Assembly (NCBI GenBank): GCA_903960725.1
Contig: CAJCBY010000021.1
Location: 1 to 6,579, forward strand
Length of the DNA stretch: 6,579 nucleotides
Direction of reading: 5' to 3'
DNA from: an uncultured Cytophagaceae bacterium
GTDB lineage: Bacteria; Bacteroidota; Bacteroidia; Cytophagales; Spirosomataceae
The notes under the pieces were generated by a model. That model searched no databases, was not told the origin of the DNA, and worked only from the letters and a program-made list of their open reading frames with translations. The position numbers and the translations under genes are program-made. This document shows positions 1 through 5,475 of the stretch, one piece after another (position 1 is the stretch's first letter; every line of letters starts with the position of its first letter).

Positions 1-300
1 ACGATCTTTTGGACATTCGCGGCGAAGTACTAAATCCTTCTCCACTAATTTGTCTACTAGGCGAGAGGCATTCGACATTTTGTCTAACATTCTTTCGGTA
101 ATGGCTAAAACGGTCATTGGGTTTCCTTGTTGTCCTCGAAGAATGCGAAGCACATTATACTGTTGCACCGTAAGACCAAAAGGTTTCAATAATTCCTGTT
201 GTTGCTGAACAATCCAGTTGCCTGTATAGATCGCATTCACTACGGCTTTAGCTGCCTCAGAAGGAAATTTTGATTGTTTTAAATCTTCGGAAATACCCAT
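1..300 (-). CDS. MarR-family transcriptional regulator, N-terminal part (cut by window edge)
   Basis: One hundred codons read on the minus strand from an ATG at 300-298 to the window edge, with no stop. This is the N-terminal two thirds of a protein family usually about 150 residues long. After a dimerisation helix come LKPFGLTVQQYNVLRILRGQ (residues 38-57, start of the winged helix), a probable recognition helix around ERMLDKMSNASRLVDKLVEK (69-88), and the wing, which begins LVLRRECPKDR (90-100) and carries the Asp-Arg pair typical of MarR proteins. Such proteins bind palindromes as dimers and usually repress their own gene and a neighbour until a ligand or oxidant releases them. From memory it resembles Bacteroidota MarR proteins found beside yceI-like genes, but its partner gene lies outside the window. 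A palindrome in its own putative promoter suggests autoregulation. The family call is firm; ligand and targets are unknown. Confidence 0.93.
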   Translation of the reverse strand, partial: MGISEDLKQSKFPSEAAKAVVNAIYTGNWIVQQQQELLKPFGLTVQQYNVLRILRGQQGNPMTVLAITERMLDKMSNASRLVDKLVEKDLVLRRECPKDR

Positions 301-318
301 GATTAAAATTTGATGTCG

Positions 319-349
319 TAAAATTAAATGTAATTACATTAAATACAAA
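319..349 (-). promoter_or_regulatory. Putative promoter of the MarR gene
   Basis: On the minus strand a TTTG (plus-strand 349-346) is followed after exactly 19 bp by TAATTTTA (326-319). This fits the Bacteroidota pattern of TTTG near -33 and TAnnTTTG near -7, with the last base off consensus. Transcription would start about 6-10 bases beyond the -7 element, giving a leader of roughly 10-15 bases before the ATG at 300. The match is by eye in AT-rich DNA, so it is suggestive only. The spacing and the enclosed palindrome raise its credibility. Confidence 0.45.
323..344. promoter_or_regulatory. Palindromic operator candidate for the MarR repressor
   Basis: A 22-bp inverted repeat centred between 333 and 334. 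The core AATGTAATTACATT (327-340) is a perfect 14-bp palindrome, and the outer 3 bp on each side pair after a single mismatch (A326/A341). Size and AT-rich character fit a MarR dimer site. It lies between the -33 and -7 elements of the putative MarR promoter, where a bound dimer would block RNA polymerase. It is also about 70 bp upstream of the maf start, so an effect on maf is possible but less certain. Confidence 0.55.
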
Positions 350-387
350 TGAAAATAAATTTATTTTTACCAAAAACCTGAATATTT

Positions 388-407
388 TAAATTTTGGCCT
401 ATTTTTG
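388..407 (+). promoter_or_regulatory. Putative maf promoter region
   Basis: TATTTTTG at 400-407 matches TAnnTTTG exactly but ends only 3 bases before the chosen maf ATG at 411, so a transcript from it would be leaderless or nearly so. A second, weaker candidate at 388-396 (TA, three bases, then TTTG) would give a leader of about 10 bases. No convincing -33 TTTG is seen upstream of either one. Which of them is used, if any, cannot be decided from the sequence. Confidence 0.3.
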
Positions 408-410
408 AAC

Positions 411-1019
411 ATGCAGACATTCCTATCACTTCAGTATCCCTTTATCTTAGCTTCTAATTCACCTCGCAGAAAAGAGATCTTGCGTTCCGCCGGATTCGAA
501 TTTTCGGTATTGCCCAGTGATGTGGATGAATCTTTCTCAGCGGAGATGAAACCTCAGGAGGTACCGGTGCATTTGGCAGAAAGAAAAGCGAATGAATTAG
601 CTAGAATTTCACCTAATGCTCTTGTGTTAGCCGCTGATACGGTCGTTATATTAGGGGATGCTATTTTAAATAAACCACAGGATAAATCAGAGGCGATTCA
701 CATGTTACAGCAATTATCTGGAAAAACGCATGAGGTGGTAACCGGAATTGCTTTGCATACGCCTCAGGGATTGTTTACGAAAGCGGATTCTGCTTTGGTC
801 AAGTTCAGAACTTTTGAAGACTGGGAAATTGATTTTTATGTACGTGAGGGATCTTGTTTGGATAAAGCAGGATCTTATGGGGTACAGGATTTCTTAGGAA
901 TGGTAGGAATTGAATCCATTCAGGGTTCTTTCTACACGGTGATGGGATTGCCCATTTATGACGTGTATCAATTGATGAAACCTTATATTTTAGACGGGAA
1001 ACAGTTACTAATTAGATAG
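411..1019 (+). CDS. maf: Maf family nucleoside triphosphate pyrophosphatase (YhdE type)
   Basis: A 202-residue cytoplasmic enzyme. Maf proteins split nucleoside triphosphates into monophosphate and pyrophosphate, and the YhdE branch prefers dTTP, UTP and modified pyrimidines; the family is also linked to septum inhibition. Visible motifs are LASNSPRRKEIL (residues 13-24, phosphate-binding loop), Glu40 in DVDES, Lys59 in ERKAN, AADT with the likely catalytic Asp76, LNKPQD (86-91), GKTHEVVTG, and LDKAGSYGVQ near the C-terminus. The last closely matches the YhdE pattern, unlike the m7GTP-specific YceF branch. Length is normal. I chose ATG 411 over the in-frame TTG at 405 because it gives the usual short lead into the LAS motif and because 405 lies inside a possible promoter element. 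It stands apart from the suf genes and converges on sufA with an 8-bp overlap of coding ends. The family call is firm; the substrate branch is inferred from motif similarity. Confidence 0.95.
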   Translation: MQTFLSLQYPFILASNSPRRKEILRSAGFEFSVLPSDVDESFSAEMKPQEVPVHLAERKANELARISPNALVLAADTVVILGDAILNKPQDKSEAIHMLQQLSGKTHEVVTGIALHTPQGLFTKADSALVKFRTFEDWEIDFYVREGSCLDKAGSYGVQDFLGMVGIESIQGSFYTVMGLPIYDVYQLMKPYILDGKQLLIR

Positions 1020-1338
1020 AAAAACTTTCTCCACAACCACATGTGCGACTTGCATTCGGGTTTTTGAATTGAAAACCTTTTCCGTTTAGACCATCGGAGA
1101 AGTCTAATTCGGTGCCAGCTAGGTATAAGATTGATTTCTTGTCCACCATTACTTTCACACCTTTATCTTCAAAAATCATGTCGTTTGGTTGAGCTTCTGC
1201 AGCAAAATCCAAATTGTACATGAGGCCCGAACAGCCTCCACCTTCTACTGCCACGCGGATGTTGAATTCCTCCGTTAAACCTTCTTTAGAACGTAATTCC
1301 TTGATTCTATTGGCAGCTAAATCCGATATCGTAAGCAT
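1012..1338 (-). CDS. sufA: A-type iron-sulfur carrier (HesB/IscA/SufA family)
   Basis: A 108-residue cytoplasmic protein of normal family length. It has the three invariant cysteines of A-type carriers: Cys36 in EGGGCSGLMY, and Cys100 and Cys102 in RTCGCGESF near the C-terminus. These ligate a [2Fe-2S] or [4Fe-4S] cluster that is passed from the SufBCD scaffold to client enzymes. The frame stays open upstream to 1401, but the added residues are not family-like and would span a good TAnnTTTG element at 1375-1368, so the ATG at 1338 (MLTISDLAANRI) is the better start. The gene is divergent from sufC across 150 bp, and its tail overlaps the maf tail by 8 bp. Sequence alone cannot separate SufA, IscA and ErpA; the suf context favours SufA. 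Divergent orientation is unusual, because in the relatives I recall it precedes sufB on the same strand. Confidence 0.93.
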   Translation of the reverse strand: MLTISDLAANRIKELRSKEGLTEEFNIRVAVEGGGCSGLMYNLDFAAEAQPNDMIFEDKGVKVMVDKKSILYLAGTELDFSDGLNGKGFQFKNPNASRTCGCGESFSI

Positions 1339-1367
1339 GGTGGTCGTATTTTGATGAAAATCTGATA

Positions 1368-1375
1368 CAAAAGTA
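1368..1375 (-). promoter_or_regulatory. Putative -7 element of the sufA promoter
   Basis: On the minus strand this reads TACTTTTG, an exact TAnnTTTG. It would place the transcript start near 1362 and give a leader of about 25 bases before the sufA ATG at 1338. The -33 region (about 1395-1400) has only a poor match (ATGGTTT on the minus strand), so the promoter may need an activator. The inverted repeat at 1401-1423 lies immediately upstream. Confidence 0.5.
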
Positions 1376-1400
1376 GCCCTTTTTTTGATAAAAAAAACCA

Positions 1401-1423
1401 TTATTTAGAGTGAATCTAAATAA
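1401..1423. promoter_or_regulatory. Perfect 9-5-9 inverted repeat between sufA and sufC (operator candidate)
   Basis: TTATTTAGA (1401-1409), a 5-base spacer GTGAA, then TCTAAATAA (1415-1423), with all 9 bp of each arm paired. The centre at 1412 is about 41 bp from the middle of the sufA -7 element and about 43 bp from the middle of the sufC -7 element, so one bound dimer could act on both promoters. The TTTAGA/TCTAAA arms recall iron-control boxes of the Fur superfamily (the rhizobial Irr motif is TTTAGAA-N3-TTCTAAA). That resemblance is only suggestive, and the regulator is unknown. It is not an intrinsic terminator: the stem is AT-rich and has no T-tract after it. Confidence 0.55.
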
Positions 1424-1450
1424 AGTGTAGTTTTTCAAAACCATTGGTCT

Positions 1451-1458
1451 TAATTTTG
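1451..1458 (+). promoter_or_regulatory. Putative -7 element of the suf operon promoter
   Basis: TAATTTTG is an exact match to TAnnTTTG, 30 bases upstream of the sufC ATG, and predicts a leader of about 25 bases. The -33 region near 1428-1435 (TAGTTTTT) has no clean TTTG. The element shows that sufC can head its own transcript rather than depending on a sufB gene upstream. The A-rich stretch just before the start codon, in place of a Shine-Dalgarno sequence, is normal for Bacteroidota. Confidence 0.5.
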
Positions 1459-1488
1459 TGTTTCAATTGCAGATTAAAAACATATACC

Positions 1489-2241
1489 ATGCTTTCAATA
1501 AAGAATTTACAAGCAAGAATAGGGGAGAAGGAAATCTTAAAAGGGATCAATTTAGAAATTAAAGCCGGTGAGGTTCACGCCATTATGGGACCTAATGGAT
1601 CAGGTAAATCGACTTTAGCGTCCGTTTTAGCGGGACGTGAAGATTATGAAGTGACCGCTGGATCCGTTGAATTTTTTGGAAAAGATTTACTGGATTTAGC
1701 TCCAGAAGAACGTGCAGCAGAGGGTTTATTCCTTGCTTTTCAGTACCCAGTGGAGATTCCAGGGGTATCGACGACCAACTTTATGAAGTCAGCGGTGAAC
1801 GAAATTCGTAAATACCGTGGAGAAGAGCCTTTGGACGCTGTTCAGTTTTTGAAGATGTTCAAAGAGAAGATGAGCTATGTGAATATTGATCAAAGTTTAT
1901 TGTCTCGTGCATTAAACGAAGGTTTTTCCGGTGGAGAGAAGAAAAGAAATGAAATTTTCCAAATGGCGGTCTTAGAACCTAAATTAGCCATTTTGGATGA
2001 AACAGACTCTGGTTTGGACATCGATGCCTTGCGTATTGTGGCAGAAGGAGTGAATAAATTGAAATCCCCAGATAACGCGACGATTGTAGTGACTCACTAC
2101 CAACGTCTTTTGGACTATATTATTCCAGATTTTGTACACGTATTGTACAAAGGTAAGATCGTCAAATCAGGTGGAAAAGAATTAGCGCATGAATTAGAAG
2201 AGCGTGGGTATGATTGGATTATTTCAGCTTTAGGAGAATAA
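1489..2241 (+). CDS. sufC: SufC, ATPase of the SufBCD Fe-S cluster scaffold
   Basis: A 250-residue cytoplasmic ABC-type ATPase that dimerises on SufB and SufD and uses ATP to open the scaffold for cluster assembly. All nucleotide-binding motifs are intact: Walker A GPNGSGKST (residues 34-42), Q-loop Gln85 in LAFQYPVEIPG, the SufC-specific signature FSGGEKKRNEI (146-156), Walker B and D-loop LAILDETDSGLDID (166-179, catalytic Glu171), and the H-switch His203 in VTHYQRLL. There are no membrane segments, which separates it from transporter ATPases. An in-frame TTG at 1444 would add 15 residues foreign to the family and overlap the putative promoter, so ATG 1489 is preferred. It is the first gene of the operon, and sufD starts 1 nt after its stop. 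sufB, normally immediately upstream, is missing here. Confidence 0.98.
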   Translation: MLSIKNLQARIGEKEILKGINLEIKAGEVHAIMGPNGSGKSTLASVLAGREDYEVTAGSVEFFGKDLLDLAPEERAAEGLFLAFQYPVEIPGVSTTNFMKSAVNEIRKYRGEEPLDAVQFLKMFKEKMSYVNIDQSLLSRALNEGFSGGEKKRNEIFQMAVLEPKLAILDETDSGLDIDALRIVAEGVNKLKSPDNATIVVTHYQRLLDYIIPDFVHVLYKGKIVKSGGKELAHELEERGYDWIISALGE

Positions 2242-2242
2242 G

Positions 2243-3454
2243 ATGTTGTATAAAGAATTAACGTCAGCGTCTCAAAAAGAGGCAATAGAACGTTTTAAGG
2301 CCAAAGGATTTCCCACCAACAAATGGGAAGAATGGAAGTATGCGTCCTTGAAATCTTGGAATGAAAAAGACCTCGATTGGACTCCTGCTGCATTGAACGA
2401 GACGTCTTCAGCTAGCTTACAAACTCAGAATGGGAATACCAGCTTCCACGGCACATTGCCAGCCGGAGTGGAATTCATTTCATTCGATGCATTTTTAGTG
2501 GCTAATCCTACGATTGCTACTAAATGGGAGCAACGTTTTCCCATTCTTGATCAGAATTCATTGTATGATTTAAACACAGCACTTGTGGTTAATACGCAGG
2601 TTTTGTGGGTAAAAGCAGGTGTTTCAGTTGACCAGGCAATCACGCATGATTTTATTCTGTCTGCGGCGCAAGCCTCAGCCGTTCAAAGCCGTGTAATCGT
2701 TTATGTAGAAACGGATGCTTCGTTAACTTTAATCGAGCGTGCTTATACGAAGGAGGGTTCAGCTGAAGTTTTGTCCAATTTTGTGCAAGAAATTTATGTG
2801 AACGAGAAAGCGAATCTGACCTATGTGAAGGAACAAGATTTGGCCCAAAACACAACACACATCGATCATACCTTCATTACGCAGCTGTCTAATAGCCAGG
2901 TAGATCTTTTTACCTTCTCACTTAATGCGGCTTACATTCGCAATAACCTGCATTTCTACAGCGATGGAGAAAATGTTGTTTCGAATTTGAATGGTCTATA
3001 CGTGCCAGGAGAGGATCAATTAATGGATTCTCACACGGTAGTAGATCACCGCAAACCGAATTCAGAATCTCACGAATTATACAAAGGCGTGTTGTTAGGC
3101 AATTCGACAGGGGTGTTTAATGGTAAGATTTTTGTACGTCCAGATGCCCAAAAGACCAATGCATTCCAAAGTTGCAAAAACGTCCTTGCTTCCACGCGTG
3201 CTACGATGAATACGAAGCCACAATTGGAGATTTGGGCGGACGATGTGAAATGTTCACATGGAACCACGACAGGTCAATTGAACGATGAAGCTTTATTCTA
3301 TTTACGTTCTAGAGGTATTTCTTTAGCGAACGCGCGAACTTTATTGTTACTCGCTTTTGTTCAAGAAGTAATCGACCGCGTAACACATCAGGAGACGAAG
3401 TTGCGTTTGACAGATAAAATTATTTCAAAAATCCAGACTTCCTTAGCGATTTAA
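2243..3454 (+). CDS. sufD: SufD, Fe-S cluster scaffold subunit
   Basis: A 403-residue cytoplasmic protein that pairs with SufB and a SufC dimer to form the SufBC2D scaffold; it is needed for iron entry and cluster formation. The N-terminal helical part holds the family motif GFPTNKWEEWKYASLK (residues 22-37). The middle is the beta-helix core. The C-terminal part carries the most conserved block, DDVKCSHGTTTGQLN (333-347), with Cys337 and His339 at the position where SufD faces SufB, followed by the helical segment YLRSRGIS and LLLLAFVQEVIDRV that contacts SufC. Length and the EEWKY motif favour SufD over the longer SufB. The ATG at 2243 lies 1 nt after the sufC stop, with AGGAG 6 nt upstream inside the sufC tail. 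sufS follows after 2 nt, so translation is probably coupled. Confidence 0.97.
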   Translation: MLYKELTSASQKEAIERFKAKGFPTNKWEEWKYASLKSWNEKDLDWTPAALNETSSASLQTQNGNTSFHGTLPAGVEFISFDAFLVANPTIATKWEQRFPILDQNSLYDLNTALVVNTQVLWVKAGVSVDQAITHDFILSAAQASAVQSRVIVYVETDASLTLIERAYTKEGSAEVLSNFVQEIYVNEKANLTYVKEQDLAQNTTHIDHTFITQLSNSQVDLFTFSLNAAYIRNNLHFYSDGENVVSNLNGLYVPGEDQLMDSHTVVDHRKPNSESHELYKGVLLGNSTGVFNGKIFVRPDAQKTNAFQSCKNVLASTRATMNTKPQLEIWADDVKCSHGTTTGQLNDEALFYLRSRGISLANARTLLLLAFVQEVIDRVTHQETKLRLTDKIISKIQTSLAI

Positions 3455-3456
3455 TC

Positions 3457-4683
3457 ATGGCGGAGAAATTAAATATAGATCAAATTAGAGCAGATTTCCC
3501 TGTTTTACATCAGCAGGTGAACAAGGCTCCTTTGATTTATTTTGATAATGCGGCGACCACTCAAAAGCCAAAAGCCGTCATCGATGCGCTTTCAGCCTAT
3601 TATGAGCAGGATAATGCAAACATCCACCGAGGAATTCACACTTTGGCGGAACGTGCAACAACTGCCTATGAGTTAACTCGTAAGAAGCTGTCGTCCTTTT
3701 TGAATTCCCCTTCGACAGACCAGATTATTTTTACTTCGGGTACAACTGCAGGGATTAATTTAGTAGCCCAAACTTTTGGCCGAGCAAACGTAGGAAAAGG
3801 AGATCAAATCATCGTTTCGAACCTGGAACACCATTCTAACATCGTGCCTTGGCAGATGATTGCGGAGGAAAAAGGGGCAGAGATTAAGGTTATTCCTGTG
3901 AGTGATGCAGGTGTTTTGGATATTGAGGCTTTCAAAGCATTATTAAATCCCAAAGTTAAATTAGTTGCTGTCAATCACGTTTCTAACGCGATTGGAACGA
4001 TTAATCCGATTGAGGAAATCATTTCTTTAGCCCATAAAGTAGGGGCTAAGGTTTTAATTGATGGGGCTCAATCGGTTGCCCATTTAGCAGTAGATGTGCA
4101 ATCGCTCGATATGGATTTCTTTGTGTTTTCAGCACACAAACTTTTCGGGCCTACGGGCGTGGGAGTTTTGTACGGGAAACGCGAATTACTAGAGTCAATG
4201 CCACCTTACCAAGGAGGAGGGGAGATGATTAAAGAGGTAAGCTTTGCCGGAACGACCTACAATGAATTACCTTATAAGTTTGAGGCAGGAACGCCTAATA
4301 TCGCAGATGTGATTGCTTTTGGGGCTGCTCTGGATTATGTTCAAGCTATTCCTTCGGAAGCTTTAGCCGCGCAAGAAGAGGCGCTTTTAGCCTATGCTAC
4401 ACAGAAATTACAAGCCATTCCAGGTCTACGTATCGTGGGAACTGCACCAGAAAAGATTGCCGTTATTTCGTTTGTGATTGATGGAGTTCACCCACAAGAT
4501 ATAGGTGTTTTATTGGACAAATTTGGCATTGCAATTCGTACGGGACATCATTGTGCACAGCCTTTAATGCAACGTTATGAGCTAGTTGGAACTTGCCGCG
4601 CGTCCTTTTCGTTTTACAATACGTTCGAAGAGATCGATCGTTTTGTGCTTTGTTTAGAGAAAACTTTACAGATGTTAGGATAA
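3457..4683 (+). CDS. sufS: SufS, group II cysteine desulfurase
   Basis: A 408-residue PLP enzyme that converts L-cysteine to alanine and holds the sulfur as a persulfide for Fe-S assembly. Visible features are YFDNAATTQKP (residues 28-38), NIHRGIHTLAERAT (55-68), SGTTAGIN in the cofactor site (94-101), LEHHSN (123-128), DGAQS with Asp202 and Gln205 contacting PLP, SAHKLFGP with Schiff-base Lys228, and TGHHCAQPLM with catalytic Cys366. The compact active-site loop and the RTGHHC motif mark group II (SufS/CsdA) and exclude IscS and NifS. Length and both catalytic positions are within two residues of E. coli SufS as I recall it. It starts 2 nt after sufD and its stop overlaps the sufE start (TAATG), matching the obligate SufS-SufE partnership. 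Confidence 0.98.
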   Translation: MAEKLNIDQIRADFPVLHQQVNKAPLIYFDNAATTQKPKAVIDALSAYYEQDNANIHRGIHTLAERATTAYELTRKKLSSFLNSPSTDQIIFTSGTTAGINLVAQTFGRANVGKGDQIIVSNLEHHSNIVPWQMIAEEKGAEIKVIPVSDAGVLDIEAFKALLNPKVKLVAVNHVSNAIGTINPIEEIISLAHKVGAKVLIDGAQSVAHLAVDVQSLDMDFFVFSAHKLFGPTGVGVLYGKRELLESMPPYQGGGEMIKEVSFAGTTYNELPYKFEAGTPNIADVIAFGAALDYVQAIPSEALAAQEEALLAYATQKLQAIPGLRIVGTAPEKIAVISFVIDGVHPQDIGVLLDKFGIAIRTGHHCAQPLMQRYELVGTCRASFSFYNTFEEIDRFVLCLEKTLQMLG

Positions 4684-5099
4684 TGGGACAGCCAATTAAC
4701 GAGATACAGGAGGAATTAATTGAAGAGTTTGGTCTTTTTGAAGACTGGGCAGATAAATACGAGTATTTAATTGACCTAGGCAAGAAGTTAGCACCTATGT
4801 CAGATGCCTTCAAAACAGAAGAAAATGTCATTAAGGGCTGCCAAAGTCGTGTATGGTTACATGCCGAAAAGCAAGGCGATTTAGTCGTATTTCAAGCGGA
4901 TTCGGAGGCTATTATTGTGAAAGGAATGATTTCGATGTTGATTCGAGTTTTGTCCAATCACACGCCAGCAGAGATTTTAGCTGCTGATCTATATTTCATT
5001 GATCAAATTGGAATGAGCCAGCATTTAGCCCAAACTCGTTCTAACGGTTTAGTATCCATGGTAAAACAAATGCAACATTATGCTTTGGCCTTCTCTTAA
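4683..5099 (+). CDS. sufE: SufE, sulfur acceptor and activator of SufS
   Basis: A 138-residue cytoplasmic protein that takes the persulfide sulfur from SufS and passes it to the SufBCD scaffold, stimulating SufS turnover. The acceptor is Cys53 in VIKGCQSRVWL, the family hallmark; E. coli SufE uses Cys51. Further family blocks are FGLFEDWADKYEYLIDLGKK (residues 16-35), SEAIIVKGMISMLIRVLSN in the middle, and IGMSQHLAQTRSNGLVSMV near the end. The frame is open upstream to 4593, but that stretch lies inside sufS. The ATG at 4683, sharing one base with the sufS stop, gives the usual length and N-terminus. This overlap should couple translation of the two partners in near-equal amounts. sufT follows after 13 nt. 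Confidence 0.97.
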   Translation: MGQPINEIQEELIEEFGLFEDWADKYEYLIDLGKKLAPMSDAFKTEENVIKGCQSRVWLHAEKQGDLVVFQADSEAIIVKGMISMLIRVLSNHTPAEILAADLYFIDQIGMSQHLAQTRSNGLVSMVKQMQHYALAFS

Positions 5100-5112
5100 G
5101 CGATTATTTAGA

Positions 5113-5442
5113 ATGGAAAATTCAAGTCAAATGAATGAGGTAGATTTAAAGGAAAAAGTGGTCAAGGCGATTAAAACCGTTTATGATCCAGAAATTCCAG
5201 TAGATGTGTACGAGCTCGGGTTAATCTATGAAATCAAGATTTTCCCAGTCAATAACGTGTACATTTTAATGACCCTAACTTCGCCATCTTGCCCGTCAGC
5301 CGAAAGTATTCCGGTAGATATTGAGAAGGCGGTACGGGAGATTGAAGGTATTGCGGAAGTATCTGTTGAATTAACATTTGATCCTCCTTATGAGCAGGAT
5401 ATGATGTCTGAAGTGGCCAAATTAGAACTTGGTTTTATGTAA
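5113..5442 (+). CDS. sufT: SufT, MIP18/DUF59-family Fe-S maturation factor
   Basis: A 109-residue protein made of a single MIP18-family (DUF59) domain. Bacterial SufT is an auxiliary factor in Fe-S protein maturation, shown in Staphylococcus to matter under high cluster demand; eukaryotic MIP18 acts in the cytosolic Fe-S targeting complex. Family motifs visible are YDPEIPVDVYELGLIYEI (residues 24-41), LTSPSCPSAESIP with the conserved Cys60, and ELTFDPPYEQDMMSE near the C-terminus. ATG 5113 is chosen as start. ATG 5131 (seven residues in from the N-terminus) would also keep the whole domain, so the start is not settled. The gene lies 13 nt after sufE in the same operon. The domain call is firm; the name SufT rests on domain plus operon position. 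PaaD-like proteins share the fold, but the context argues against that role. Confidence 0.92.
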   Translation: MENSSQMNEVDLKEKVVKAIKTVYDPEIPVDVYELGLIYEIKIFPVNNVYILMTLTSPSCPSAESIPVDIEKAVREIEGIAEVSVELTFDPPYEQDMMSEVAKLELGFM

Positions 5443-5449
5443 TTGCGTT

Positions 5450-5467
5450 TAATTTTAAATCTAAAAT
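5450..5467 (+). promoter_or_regulatory. AT-rich spacer with possible weak internal promoter before the bacilliredoxin gene
   Basis: The 33-nt gap between sufT and the next gene is the longest in the operon. It contains TAATTTTA (5450-5457), one base off TAnnTTTG, with TTGG 17 bp upstream (5429-5432), and a 6-bp inverted repeat ATTTTA-AATC-TAAAAT (5452-5467). This could give the last gene some separate expression. In such AT-rich DNA the matches may be chance, and no terminator precedes it, so read-through from suf remains likely. Confidence 0.22.
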
Positions 5468-5475
5468 AAAAATAT

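Noticed and set aside
1339..1401. Longer start for the A-type carrier, adding 21 residues up to an ATG at 1401
   Set aside because: The added stretch is unlike any A-type carrier N-terminus and contains an exact TAnnTTTG promoter element at 1375-1368; the ATG at 1338 gives the standard length.
1401..1423. Inverted repeat read as a terminator for a gene upstream of sufC
   Set aside because: The stem is AT-rich with two G-C pairs at most, no T-tract follows it, and both flanking genes point away from it.
2232..2236. AGGAG upstream of sufD read as a deliberate Shine-Dalgarno site
   Set aside because: The spacing is good, but the bases encode the C-terminal Leu-Gly-Glu of SufC and Bacteroidota make little use of such sites. 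A similar AGGA before sufE is only 2 nt from the start, too close to work. It was kept as a note and not listed as a feature.
3457..4683. SufS considered as a possible IscS/NifS-type or CsdA desulfurase
   Set aside because: The RTGHHC active-site block, the length, and the adjoining sufE and sufD fit SufS; group I enzymes have a longer cysteine loop.
4463..4831. Open frame of 122 codons on the minus strand across the sufS-sufE junction
   Set aside because: It is antisense to two clearly conserved genes, shows no recognisable domain, and is best explained by chance in well-conserved coding sequence. The same holds for short antisense frames inside sufD (2652-2858, 3070-3267) and inside the peptidase gene (6081-6278).
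5113..5442. DUF59 protein considered as PaaD (phenylacetate pathway) or an ApbC/Mrp N-terminal fragment
   Set aside because: It is a complete single-domain protein with its own stop, no paa genes are present, and no P-loop ATPase domain follows; the suf operon context decides for SufT.
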